Source of the DNA: Novosphingobium colocasiae
Lineage (GTDB): Bacteria; Pseudomonadota; Alphaproteobacteria; Sphingomonadales; Sphingomonadaceae
DNA length: 64,000 nt
Assembly (NCBI RefSeq): GCF_014652555.1
Contig: NZ_BMZA01000014.1
Span: 1 to 64,000 of the forward strand
Direction: 5' to 3'
A program made the position numbers and the translations under genes. Shown here in pieces: positions 33,845 to 41,958 of the stretch (its first letter is position 1; each line of letters opens with the position of its first letter). The notes under the pieces were generated by a model, which worked only from the letters and a program-made list of their open reading frames with translations, made no database searches and had not been told where the DNA came from.

Positions 33845-36800
33845 GCGCTGGCCTCCGCGACCTCGACCACCGCAATACCGACGAGCATCGGCTCATCAAA
33901 GCTCAGGTCATTTTCCTTACGGTTTATCTGCTCCAGCTTGAGATCCATCCGGGCGAGAAAGGCATTCAGCTTGCCTTGTATGGCATATGTGATGTTCATT
34001 TTCTTGGCGCTGCCCGAGGCGCGCAATTCGCGGATCTGGGTTTCGGCCCTGCTTTTCTCTCGTTCCTTGTGCTGCGTGATGAGCGCGCGCTGGGTGGCGA
34101 CGTCGTCATAGTGCCGGGCAGCTTCCGCCCCTTCGAAGTCGGTTCTGCGTTCCTTGAGTGCCGGCAAGAGGTGCGATGCCATCACATCCGCGACATGGGG
34201 TAGATCGGCCGGTTCGAGATGTCGGAGCTGAGGGGCGCTGGCCAGCGATTCCATCAGCACTTGCTCGACGGCATCTTCTTCCAAGCTTGTGCCGGTGGCG
34301 AAGTCGACGCCAGCGAATGCTAGGCGATCGACAGGCAAAAGGCCATCGATCGACCAACGCTCGACTGCCACGACATATCGGCCTGCGGGCAGAGGCCAAT
34401 GCGGCTGATGAGGCACGCGATATGCGGTTACGGGCCGGGGCGCGACACCGACTTGCCGACCGTCGAGGAGCTGGGCGCAAAAGCGCGCCAGCGGATGGGT
34501 CATCGGAATGGCTTCTAGATTGCGATGGCGCAGCGGGTCTGGGTTGCTGCCGAACACGGCTTTCACGCCGCTGGCGGCGTCTCGAGAAAAGCGGGTCGGG
34601 TAGCGCCGGGCTTTCAGATTCCGAAAGTGCCCAAATTCGGCCTGCGCTCTTGGCGACAGGCGAACGTCATATGCTTCGATATCGATGCCGTTGATCGGTT
34701 CGAAGCGCGTGCCCTCGAACGTATTGACCAGAATGCCGGCGATATAATCGCGCAGGTCGCTTTCGGTCAGCCGCTTGTGCGGCGCATAGGCTTCCTTGAC
34801 CTTCTGAAGAATGCTGTCGCCATGCGCCACCAGCCCAGGGGCTTCCCGCTCAAGCTCCTCTGCCTGCATTTTCCTCTGCTCTGCAGCCTGGATAGAGCGA
34901 TCGAATTCACGTGCCCGTGCCTCTGGAGAAAGCTCGGGGTTGGTCAGGATGAATTCGATGTCGCGGATGATCTCACCCAGGATGGGCTCGAAGTCGCCCA
35001 GCGTCTCCTGGATGATCCCCAGCCTCAGATAGAGCCGGTCATAGACCTGCTCTTCGATCGTTTCAGCGGCGATCAGATTGATGATGTCGATTGACGGTGA
35101 TCGCTGGCCAATACGGTCGATACGACCGATCCGCTGCTCCACTTTCATGGGGTTCCAGGGTAGGTCCCAATTGATCAGAATGCGGCAGAATTGAAGATCG
35201 AGGCCTTCACCGCCGACCTCGGACGTCAGCAGGATCGTGCCTGCGGGAGCATCGGCAAAGCGCGAGACGATTTCCTGGCGGTCGGCTTTGACGCCGCCAT
35301 GCAGTTCCATGATCGCAAAGCCGGCAGCCTGGAGCTTTGCGGCGAGATAGCTGATGGTGCGACGAAAGCTCGAGAAGACGATGAACTTTTGATCGGGGTC
35401 CCGCTCGCGCAACTGGCATAGCCAATCGAGCAGCTTTGCAAGCTTGGTATCGGCGGCTTCAAGTCCCGCTAGAACGGCAGGGTCATCGCAGATTTCGCCA
35501 AGCGCGCTAATCAGCGGGCCTGGCAACGTTCCGGGGGGCGATGCATCGTCCTCCTCGTCAAGCGTGAGGTAGCCGCTGCGCTCGCCCCAATGACGATAGG
35601 CTGTGGCCAGGCTCGAGGCGAGGAGTCGCTGGGTTTGTGCGAGCAGGAACCGCTCGTTGATGTCGTTGGCAAAGGCATATGCCTCGATGCGCTGTGTCGC
35701 CCGCTGATAGAAGGCGTCTTCCGCCTCATTCATCGGCCATTTTACCGTCTGGGGGCGGCGTTCGACCTTGAATTCCGCAACATCGCGGCGGCGCGTGCGA
35801 TTGATTGTGGATCCCAGCAGCGACATCTCTTCGATCCGCGCTGCCAATTTCACGCGGTTTGCCGGGGTATCAACGATGCCTTTTTCGAGCTCTTCGCGCA
35901 GGCGTTTCAGCCGTTCGCCGGTCTTGAGAACCCGCCCCTCGGGGAGATCCCCGACAAGCTCCGCCAATTCGTGCATCGGCACGCGCGTGTCGCGTGCCGC
36001 TTCCCAAGCCCGCACCAGCGGGACATTTTCTTCCTGGAGGATATCGAAGAGATATTCGCGTTCGAATGTGTCCGGATCGATGAGCTTCAAAAGCGCGCGC
36101 AGGTCGTTGGCGCGCAGATTGATCGGGGTGGCCGAAAGAAACAGCGAATAATCGCTCACATCGGTCACAAGCTTTGCCAGCTTGTGGTTCATCGTCTCAG
36201 CATTGCGCAGATGATGTGCCTCATCGAAGATCGCGAGATCGAACAAATCCTGAGCCGAATCATTGAGTAACCGCGCGAGGTCTGCGCGCGCACCCGAGGC
36301 GGGCTCGTCAGGATCGTCCCACCCGCGCGGCGGACGGATGGCGGACAGCGATGCGATGACCTGAAAACCCTCGCGACGCTCCTGGTCGTCACGCAGCGTG
36401 TCGAGCAACTCGGCGGCACCGCAGATACGCGCGTCGACATTGAATTTGTTGCGTAGCTCAGCCCGCCATTTTTCGACAAGCGGCTTGGGGCAGACCACCA
36501 GCAGTCGACGGCAATCGTGATTCCGCGCCACCAGCTCTGTCCAGATGAGCCCCGCTTCGATGGTTTTACCGAGACCGACTTCATCGGCGATGAGCAAGCC
36601 ACGAGAGGGCGCGTTCAGGAGCTTGAGGACCGGCTTGAACTGGTAAGCGTGAAACTCGGTGTTCGTCGCGCCCATGCTGTAGATCATGTCGGCAAGGCGG
36701 CCCGTCATGCGCAGATGGGTCAGAGCGCGTCGCAAATCGGTTGGGGCGGAGAGCTTGCCGTTTCGCAGATCCACGAGCGCATCGGGGGCGGCCAGGACAT

Positions 36801-36954
36801 GTTCGAGCTGGTTTGCCGGCAGACTTCGGCGGCCTGTCGGAAGCTCAATCTGAAAGAAGGTGCGTCCTGCTCGTTCTTCGGGCGGCCGGTCGGTTACGAC
36901 ACCGACAACCGCCGGATCGTTTTTCAGTCGTACCCGCTCGCCTGCCTCGAACAT
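33841..36954 (-). CDS. SNF2/RapA-type helicase (first gene of the cassette)
   Basis: 1,037-residue superfamily 2 translocase. Walker A DEVGLGKT (124-131), DEAH box FDEAHHLRN (about 241-249), SATPINL near 275, and motif VI QRIGRIDRIGQ near 615 are all intact. An N-terminal SH3-like/Tudor-like stretch (residues 1-50, VRLKNDPAVVGVVTDRP) resembles that in RapA/HepA-type and DISARM-type SNF2 proteins. The C-terminal 350 residues, helical and charged, are cassette-specific. It is preceded by a 506-base region divergent from the DUF3768 gene, which should hold the cassette promoter. The predicted role is DNA translocation that recognises or remodels foreign DNA for the PLD nuclease. Confidence 0.9.
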   Translation of the reverse strand: MFEAGERVRLKNDPAVVGVVTDRPPEERAGRTFFQIELPTGRRSLPANQLEHVLAAPDALVDLRNGKLSAPTDLRRALTHLRMTGRLADMIYSMGATNTEFHAYQFKPVLKLLNAPSRGLLIADEVGLGKTIEAGLIWTELVARNHDCRRLLVVCPKPLVEKWRAELRNKFNVDARICGAAELLDTLRDDQERREGFQVIASLSAIRPPRGWDDPDEPASGARADLARLLNDSAQDLFDLAIFDEAHHLRNAETMNHKLAKLVTDVSDYSLFLSATPINLRANDLRALLKLIDPDTFEREYLFDILQEENVPLVRAWEAARDTRVPMHELAELVGDLPEGRVLKTGERLKRLREELEKGIVDTPANRVKLAARIEEMSLLGSTINRTRRRDVAEFKVERRPQTVKWPMNEAEDAFYQRATQRIEAYAFANDINERFLLAQTQRLLASSLATAYRHWGERSGYLTLDEEDDASPPGTLPGPLISALGEICDDPAVLAGLEAADTKLAKLLDWLCQLRERDPDQKFIVFSSFRRTISYLAAKLQAAGFAIMELHGGVKADRQEIVSRFADAPAGTILLTSEVGGEGLDLQFCRILINWDLPWNPMKVEQRIGRIDRIGQRSPSIDIINLIAAETIEEQVYDRLYLRLGIIQETLGDFEPILGEIIRDIEFILTNPELSPEARAREFDRSIQAAEQRKMQAEELEREAPGLVAHGDSILQKVKEAYAPHKRLTESDLRDYIAGILVNTFEGTRFEPINGIDIEAYDVRLSPRAQAEFGHFRNLKARRYPTRFSRDAASGVKAVFGSNPDPLRHRNLEAIPMTHPLARFCAQLLDGRQVGVAPRPVTAYRVPHQPHWPLPAGRYVVAVERWSIDGLLPVDRLAFAGVDFATGTSLEEDAVEQVLMESLASAPQLRHLEPADLPHVADVMASHLLPALKERRTDFEGAEAARHYDDVATQRALITQHKEREKSRAETQIRELRASGSAKKMNITYAIQGKLNAFLARMDLKLEQINRKENDLSFDEPMLVGIAVVEVAEASA

Positions 36955-37460
36955 AGTGAAACTTCCCCCCTCACAGGATGATCAATAGAAAGCCGACAGC
37001 GTCAAGTGTCAGGCGAATGTTAAATCATTCAAAATCTGCGCCATTCACTTTGGTAGATGCTGGCATTGATAGATGTGCGCCGTCCTCTCTTGCGACGGGC
37101 GGAAGTAACTTCCCGGACCGTTCGGGTATGCAGGAAATTCATCGAGTCGATCCTTCGTCGTCCTGGGTGGGGCTATTATAGCTTGCAGGGGTGACAAATT
37201 CTGTCGCGGTCGATAGGCCGCGCGGCTCGGCGATGGTCTGTGTCTGCCTACTGAGTGCGATACCGGGAGGAGCAACGCCATCCGGTTCCTTTTCCGTTGT
37301 CGGCTTCCTGGTCGGCGCGCGGGGCCGAGCAAGCCCGCATAGGCGGGCTTCTCCACTGCGTTGCGACCCTCCGGGTGCACAACCCCGCTATGACGCCGCC
37401 CTTGGGGCGCCTGTCGGAAGGCCCCGATGGGCGGGGCTGATCCAGACCGGAGTCACAGCC
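36955..37460. other. 506-base divergent intergenic region
   Basis: No gene supported. The half next to the helicase is AT-richer (about 37010-37080) and should carry the cassette promoter, though no clear -35/-10 pair stands out. The half next to the DUF3768 gene is GC-rich and structured: AAGCCCGC-ATAG-GCGGGCTT at 37331-37350, a dyad around ACCCTCCGGGT at about 37360-37383, and GCCCCG-N5-CGGGGC at about 37423-37439. Confidence 0.5.
37331..37350 (+). repeat. Perfect hairpin upstream of DUF3768 gene
   Basis: AAGCCCGC-ATAG-GCGGGCTT, perfect 8-bp arms, inside the leader of the gene at 37461. It could be a terminator remnant or a structured 5' leader. Confidence 0.55.
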
Positions 37461-37853
37461 ATGTCGCAGCCTTCCCAACAATCGGCAGACCGAGCCGAGC
37501 GGATCGACCGCATCGCCGCACTGAATGACAGCCTGCGGAGATCCATTTGCAGCCCTGGCCGAAATCAGATCGTCATGACCGCTGGCGTTGCCGCGCTGGT
37601 CGGGGAGGTGTCCCTCTTCCGCGGATTTCGCAGGCGCGCCGAGATCCTGCGCACGGTGCGAAACTATGACAGCTTCAATTCCGACAACGATCCATTGGGC
37701 GAGCATGATTTTGGTCGCTTCGAATATGACAGCGCCGTTCTCTACTGGAAGATCGATTATTATGATCTCGAGCTTGCCTGGGGCTCACCCGATCCAGCCA
37801 ATCCCCTCGTCACCACTCGGGTTCTGACGATCCTACTCGCCGAGGAATATTGA
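37461..37853 (+). CDS. DUF3768 domain protein
   Basis: 130 residues; nearly the whole length matches the DUF3768 plasmid/phage family: RIAALNDSLRRSI, IVMTAGVAALVGE, the strongly conserved DNDPLGEHDFGRFE (about 85-98), WKIDYYDLELAWGSPDP and a C-terminal VTTRVLTILLAEEY. Function is unknown; the family is abundant on alphaproteobacterial plasmids. ATG at 37461 matches the usual length. A stem-loop follows the stop, then the second par cassette. Confidence 0.9.
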   Translation: MSQPSQQSADRAERIDRIAALNDSLRRSICSPGRNQIVMTAGVAALVGEVSLFRGFRRRAEILRTVRNYDSFNSDNDPLGEHDFGRFEYDSAVLYWKIDYYDLELAWGSPDPANPLVTTRVLTILLAEEY

Positions 37854-37861
37854 ACGGCACG

Positions 37862-37887
37862 GCCATCCCCCTGACCGGGGGGATGGC
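37862..37887 (+). terminator. Stem-loop after DUF3768 gene
   Basis: GCCATCCCCC-TGACC-GGGGGGATGGC, arms of about 10 bp, 9 bases after the stop. No T-run, so strength is uncertain. Confidence 0.55.
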
Positions 37888-37894
37888 TGTGAAA

Positions 37895-37912
37895 AGTCTG
37901 CTTGAGCAGACT
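37895..37912. other. 18-bp dyad, copy 1 (candidate parS/operator of second par cassette)
   Basis: AGTCTGCT-TG-AGCAGACT, perfect 8-bp arms. Its exact reverse complement occurs at 40087-40104, so the two copies bracket the 58-aa gene, parA and parB of the second par cassette in opposite orientations. Confidence 0.65.
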
Positions 37913-37946
37913 GCGCGCAAAGGATGTCCACGCGCCAAGCGCGCTC

Positions 37947-37962
37947 GGGGAGGGGAGGGCGC
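37947..37962 (+). promoter_or_regulatory. Purine-rich leader motif, copy 5
   Basis: GGGGAGGGGAGGGCGC, 77 bases before the ATG at 38040. Confidence 0.45.
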
Positions 37963-38039
37963 ACCGGAGCATCGCCCCCGTGCGGCCGATGCAAAGCTGT
38001 GAGCCGACGCGCGATCAGACCATTTAAGGAGTTACCGCC

Positions 38040-38216
38040 ATGTCCGCCTATTTCGCCGCCCATCCCGATCACGCGATCCTCTTTGCGTTCGGCTGTTTTG
38101 CGCTCACCGTTTATCTCTTCCGCTATGTCGGTCCCGGCATTGGCGGTGGCGGCGACTGGTCATCGCGTGACCATTATGAGCGCAATCTGCGCGATGGTCC
38201 GGACGACTATTGTTGA
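38040..38216 (+). CDS. 58-aa putative membrane protein of the second par cassette
   Basis: Short gene supported by an AAGGAG Shine-Dalgarno 8 bases before its ATG. The product starts MSAYFAAHPDHAIL and has one predicted membrane segment (about residues 11-30, ILFAFGCFALTVYLFRYV in part), then a Gly-rich turn and a charged tail ending DDYC. It ends 13 bases before parA and is probably co-transcribed with parA and parB. Function unknown; a membrane tether for the partition ATPase is only a speculation. Confidence 0.6.
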   Translation: MSAYFAAHPDHAILFAFGCFALTVYLFRYVGPGIGGGGDWSSRDHYERNLRDGPDDYC

Positions 38217-38229
38217 GCTGGCCGCACCG

Positions 38230-38994
38230 ATGAGAACGATCGCCGTGAGCCTTCTCAAGGGCGGGGTAGGCAAGACCTTCCTCGCCACGCATCTCGCCTG
38301 GTATCTGGCCGAAGCGGCAGGACGCCGGGTCGTGTTCGTCGACCTGGACCCGCAAGGCAGTTCGTCGCGCCGTCTGGCCCGCGAGCGGCCGGGTGGCTTC
38401 GCGGCCGATCTCTTCGATCCATCGGCGGCGTTTGCCGCCGATGGCCGGGTCGGGCTCACTTTGCTCGCCGCCGACCAGCGTTTGCAGATGATCAAGGCGG
38501 CGCAGGATGTGCGCGACTTTCTCGGCCGCTTTCCTGCGCTCGCGCCCCATTTTGACCTGTGCGTGATCGATACCGGTCCCAAATGGGACGAGTTGACCCT
38601 GAGCGCTCTCGCGGTCGCCGACGCAGTGATCGCGCCCGTTCAGGTCGCCGAAGATTCGGTCGAGTGCGCCAAGATGCTGCTGACCGCGCTGCGCAAGGCC
38701 GAGGCGGCAAGGGCAGGGCGCAAGATCGATTTCCTCGGATTGCTACCGTCGATGGTCAACCCGTTCGATCGGCGCGAGATGGACAATGCCGTCAAGCTCG
38801 CCCACGCAGTCGGCGAGCGGCTGATGTTTCCTGCCTTTATCAAGGCGCGTCCGACCTACAAGCATGCGGCGGAAAATCATCGGCCGGTCTGGATGGAGGG
38901 TGGCGGCGGCGCCAAGGCGGCCGCCGAGGAAATTCGGCCGATCCTCGCCGAGATCGAACGGCGGCTCGGTTCAGCGCCAGCGATCGTTGTCTGA
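38230..38994 (+). CDS. Second ParA-family ATPase (short type)
   Basis: 254-residue deviant-Walker ATPase: KGGVGKTF (residues 10-17), VFVDLDPQGSS (about 36-46) and CVIDTGPKWDEL (about 112-123, Walker B). It lacks the N-terminal HTH of the ParA at 5328-6569, so it is the short ParA/Soj or conjugation-associated ParA type; such proteins can act in plasmid partition or in positioning of the transfer apparatus. Its stop overlaps the ParB start (TGATG). mobC and a relaxase follow 1.2 kb downstream, which fits a mobilisation-linked role. Confidence 0.9.
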   Translation: MRTIAVSLLKGGVGKTFLATHLAWYLAEAAGRRVVFVDLDPQGSSSRRLARERPGGFAADLFDPSAAFAADGRVGLTLLAADQRLQMIKAAQDVRDFLGRFPALAPHFDLCVIDTGPKWDELTLSALAVADAVIAPVQVAEDSVECAKMLLTALRKAEAARAGRKIDFLGLLPSMVNPFDRREMDNAVKLAHAVGERLMFPAFIKARPTYKHAAENHRPVWMEGGGGAKAAAEEIRPILAEIERRLGSAPAIVV

Positions 38995-39926
38995 TGGGTA
39001 AGTTCGACGAACGCATCGAGGAGTTCGGCCTGCTCGTCGGCGCCCATGAAACGGCGCGCCGGGTCGAGGATATTCCTTTGGAGCGAGTCATCCCCGACCC
39101 CGGCAATCCCCGGCGCAGTTTCGACGATGACGCCTTGGCCGAGCTTGCGGCCTCCATAGCGGCGCGTGGCGTCTTGCAGCCGATCACCGTTGCGCCCGCC
39201 GACGCCGCCGGCTTGCATCGCATCCGTTTGGGCGAGCGGCGCTTTCGTGCCTCCGAGCTCGCGGGCCGGGTGACGATCCCGGCGATCGTCGTGGCCGAGG
39301 GGGAGGGAACCCATCTGCTCGCCGATCAGATCGTTGAGAACGATCAGCGTGCGAACCTTTCCTCGGTCGAGCTCGCTCATGCGATTGCCCGTATGCTCAA
39401 GGGCGGCATGAGCCAGGTCGAAATCGCCGCTGCGCTGGGCCGCTCCAAGCAGTTCGTCTCGCTCTATGCAGCCTATGGTGACATGCCTGCCTATCTCAGG
39501 GAGGTGCTCCCGCGCGCGCCGATCCGGCTGCTCTATGACCTGCATCGCACAGCCAGGGATTATCCTGCGGAAGTCGAGGCCTATGTGGGCGCCTGGGATG
39601 AGAGCGGCGCGACATTGGCGGAAGGCGCGCGGTTCATTGCCGGGCTGAAGAGTAAGATGGACGTTCCCAGCATCGAGGCAGCGCCGATGCAGGCCGCGGC
39701 GGTGACCGTCGCCCGTCCCCAACTGCGGGCAGGGACTGAGCCAGTCGCGCGACCAGGGGAGCAAACGCCAGAGGCCAGCCTTGCCGTTGAAGTCGATGGC
39801 CGTCCCGCGCGTCTTGTCCTTGGCCCGCGTGTTGTCGTGATCTTCGGCGATGGTTCCCGGCAAGAGGTGGCGACCGAACGACTTTGCACAGCGTCTGAGG
39901 GACGTCCCGAGGCCGCGATGCTCTGA
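38994..39926 (+). CDS. Second ParB-family protein
   Basis: 310-residue ParB: N-terminal domain with VIPDPGNPRRSFDDDALAELAASI in pieces (residues 34-60), arginine box RLGERRFRAS (about 77-86), LADQIVENDQRANL (about 105-118), and an HTH with MSQVEIAAALGRSKQFVSLY (about 138-157). The C-terminal 90 residues contain a linker and a small strand-rich domain (PARLVLGPRVVVIFGDGSRQEV), likely dimerisation. Coupled to the ParA upstream; a strong terminator follows. It should bind a centromere; the 18-bp dyads at 37895 and 40087 are the obvious candidates. Confidence 0.9.
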   Translation: MGKFDERIEEFGLLVGAHETARRVEDIPLERVIPDPGNPRRSFDDDALAELAASIAARGVLQPITVAPADAAGLHRIRLGERRFRASELAGRVTIPAIVVAEGEGTHLLADQIVENDQRANLSSVELAHAIARMLKGGMSQVEIAAALGRSKQFVSLYAAYGDMPAYLREVLPRAPIRLLYDLHRTARDYPAEVEAYVGAWDESGATLAEGARFIAGLKSKMDVPSIEAAPMQAAAVTVARPQLRAGTEPVARPGEQTPEASLAVEVDGRPARLVLGPRVVVIFGDGSRQEVATERLCTASEGRPEAAML

Positions 39927-39968
39927 CCCTCTTCCTCCGCGTTCGCATATCCTGTTCGTGTGTATGTT

Positions 39969-39998
39969 GGCCGCGCCCCTTTCGGGGTGCGGCCTTTT
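39969..39998 (+). terminator. Rho-independent terminator of the second par cassette
   Basis: GGCCGCGCCCC-TTTC-GGGGTGCGGCC followed by TTTT: 11-bp stem with one G-T pair and a T-run, 42 bases after the parB stop. Confidence 0.85.
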
Positions 39999-40019
39999 GC
40001 GTCGGTTCGAGCCGGGGCG

Positions 40020-40177
40020 GCGCCGGTGGCGCCGCCCTTCGTGGATCAGGCGTGAATGATAGGCGCATTTTGCCAAATAGGGTCGAAGTCTGCTCAAGCA
40101 GACTATCAGATGAGTTGAGTGAAGGTGAGGGCCGGATAGGCGTGACGCCGGGGATGTATGACAATAGCCTTTGATGC
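40020..40177. other. Candidate oriT region upstream of mobC
   Basis: Inferred from position only: the transfer origin of MobC/relaxase plasmids normally lies just upstream of mobC. The stretch contains the 18-bp dyad and a small stem GGCGT-G-ACGCC at 40139-40149. I could not identify a nic site. Confidence 0.35.
40087..40104. other. 18-bp dyad, copy 2 (candidate parS/operator or oriT-proximal repeat)
   Basis: AGTCTGCT-CA-AGCAGACT, exact reverse complement of the copy at 37895-37912. It lies 73 bases upstream of mobC, where an oriT would also be expected, so a relaxosome role is the alternative to ParB binding. Confidence 0.6.
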
Positions 40178-40714
40178 ATGCCCGTCTTCACCTTCCGTCT
40201 CGACGATGAAGTCGCCCAGCGCTTCGATGCTGCGGCGGACAGCGCCGGTGGCCGCTCGGCTTTGCTGCGGCGCCTCGTCATGACTGCAGTGGACGCGGAG
40301 GAGGGCGGGACGCCGGGGCCAGTCCGCCGGCGGGAGCGAGCAACACGGCGGTTTGAGATCCGGCTGACCGATGCAGAAATTGCCGCGCTGGATGCCGAGG
40401 CCGATGCTTTGGGTATGAAGCGCACAGACTGGGTGACAAGGCTGGTGCGCCGCAGGCTGCATTCGGCGGCACCGCTGCCGCTCGAAGAGCGGGCGGCAGT
40501 GGCTCAGGCGTGGCGCGAGCTCAACCGGATCGGCATCAATCTCAATCAGGCGACGCGGGCGCTCAACGCATCGGTGATGGTCGAATCCGGGCTCGATGTC
40601 GCGCGCGAGGCGGCGCGGGTGGCAAGCTTTCGGACGGAAATCCGGATGGCGCTTGCCGGTCTCGGCACCGCGCTCAAGGGCGATCTTGCCTATTGGGATA
40701 GCCTCGATGCTTGA
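40178..40714 (+). CDS. mobC: MobC-like relaxosome accessory protein
   Basis: 178 residues; DNA-binding helper that opens oriT for the relaxase. The N terminus looks like a ribbon-helix-helix (PVFTFRLDDEVAQRFDAAAD), a second RHH-like stretch is at about 50-85 (RRFEIRLTDAEIAALDAEADALG, TDWVTRLVRRRL), and the diagnostic MobC motif ELNRIGINLNQATRALN is at about 114-130. The gene overlaps the relaxase start by 8 bases, the usual mobC-relaxase arrangement. Confidence 0.88.
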   Translation: MPVFTFRLDDEVAQRFDAAADSAGGRSALLRRLVMTAVDAEEGGTPGPVRRRERATRRFEIRLTDAEIAALDAEADALGMKRTDWVTRLVRRRLHSAAPLPLEERAAVAQAWRELNRIGINLNQATRALNASVMVESGLDVAREAARVASFRTEIRMALAGLGTALKGDLAYWDSLDA

Positions 40715-41813
40715 GGAGGAGGGCATCCTGCCGCTGCCCAGCCTCATGGAGGCATGGCGGCCGCCCACCGGCGGTAAACGGACACTGCGGGGGGCCTATG
40801 TCCGCATCGGACGAGGCGCACCGGGCCGGGGAGGGCAGGGGCGGCCCGTGCCGCTGAGCCAGGCCGAGGCTCGGGCCAAGCTCGAGCGGATCGTGCGCAA
40901 GGCCCCGGAGGTCATGGTCAAGGTCTCGGGCAAGCAATATGGCGCGCATCATCTATCGGAGCATTTCGGCTATGTTGCGCGGCACGGGAAGCTTGCGGTG
41001 CGCTCGAGCGAGGGCGAGATCATCGATGATCCCAAACGGCTGAAGGAGATCGCGCAGGACTGGGCCATGCTCGACGAGGCGATGAACGAGCATGGCCGCG
41101 ACCGGCCGACCTCGCTGTCGCTGGTCCTTTCCATGCCCGGCGGTTCGACCGATCCCGAGACGCTGCAGGATGCCGCCCAGGCGTTCGTCCGCATCCTGTT
41201 CGAGGACAATCACGCCTATATGCTGGCGCTCCACACCGATACCGATCATCCGCACATCCATCTGACGGTGGCCACCGAAGGTGCGGACGGTAGGCGGTTC
41301 AACCCGCGCAAGGCCGACCTCCATCATATGCGAGAGACATTCGCGCATGAGCTACGGGCGCGCGGCATCGCGGCTGAGGCGACGCCCAGACGCGCACGCG
41401 GTCACGTTCAAAAGCGTGTGCGCTCTGCAGCGCTGCATCTCGATGCTCGGATCGGTCAGGAGGGGCGCCGGCTCAATATGGATGAACTCAACGTGCTGCG
41501 CGCCCGGGCCTTTGCGCACGCGCGCGATGAGGAACGGCGGCCGCAAGACGTGATGGCGCTGGTTCGCCAGAAGCAGATACGCGGTGCTTATGCGGAGGCG
41601 GCGGTGGCGCTTGCACGTACCGGCGAGGCCGACGACCAGGCGCTTTCCGACGAAATTGCGGGTTTCCTGGCGGCTATGCCGCCGGCGGTCTCCCGACGTC
41701 TGGCCCTGGCCCGCGAGATGATGCAGGGGCGGCAAGCGACACAGCCGGCGCGCGAACCGGAGGGCGGAGCTGGTCCCGAGCGGCCACCGCCCGAGCGTGG
41801 GCGGGAGCGTTGA
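40707..41813 (+). CDS. Relaxase / mobilisation nuclease (MOBP-like)
   Basis: 368 residues; nicks oriT and carries the strand to the recipient. The metal-binding triad motif HTDTDHPHIH is at residues 176-185 (ALHTDTDHPHIHLTVATEG). An upstream SEHFGYVARHGKLAV segment (about 89-103) precedes the catalytic region; the nucleophilic Tyr is probably Tyr in EHFGYVARHG. It is short for a MOBP relaxase and has no primase or helicase domain. ATG at 40707 sits inside mobC. The last 40 residues are Pro/Arg/Glu-rich and probably disordered. Confidence 0.87.
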   Translation: MLEEEGILPLPSLMEAWRPPTGGKRTLRGAYVRIGRGAPGRGGQGRPVPLSQAEARAKLERIVRKAPEVMVKVSGKQYGAHHLSEHFGYVARHGKLAVRSSEGEIIDDPKRLKEIAQDWAMLDEAMNEHGRDRPTSLSLVLSMPGGSTDPETLQDAAQAFVRILFEDNHAYMLALHTDTDHPHIHLTVATEGADGRRFNPRKADLHHMRETFAHELRARGIAAEATPRRARGHVQKRVRSAALHLDARIGQEGRRLNMDELNVLRARAFAHARDEERRPQDVMALVRQKQIRGAYAEAAVALARTGEADDQALSDEIAGFLAAMPPAVSRRLALAREMMQGRQATQPAREPEGGAGPERPPPERGRER

Positions 41814-41912
41814 TTCGCATGGGGCGGCTGATCTTGCGAAGGGATGCTCCCACTACCATGTGCTAGAATGTCTTGGAAAGTCGAGGGAACTGGCGCTTTC
41901 TGTGGTCATAGC

Positions 41913-41942
41913 TTGTTAGAAAAAACCATGCTATTATCTAAC
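41913..41942 (+). promoter_or_regulatory. Promoter/operator of the AbiE toxin-antitoxin pair
   Basis: TTGTTA (41913-41918), 16 bases, TATCTA (41935-41940) is a plausible promoter. It is overlapped by the inverted repeat GTTAGA-N16-TCTAAC (41915-41920 and 41937-41942), fitting known autorepression by AbiEi antitoxins that bind inverted repeats. Confidence 0.55.
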
Positions 41943-41958
41943 AGACAGGAGCTTGGAC

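Noticed and set aside
27966-36954. Canonical DISARM for the four-gene cassette
   Set aside because: It has SNF2 and PLD genes but no methylase and no DUF1998 protein; the Hsp70-like ATPase is foreign to DISARM.
40020-41813. Complete conjugation system
   Set aside because: Only mobC and a relaxase are present; no coupling protein or type IV secretion genes were seen in the window.
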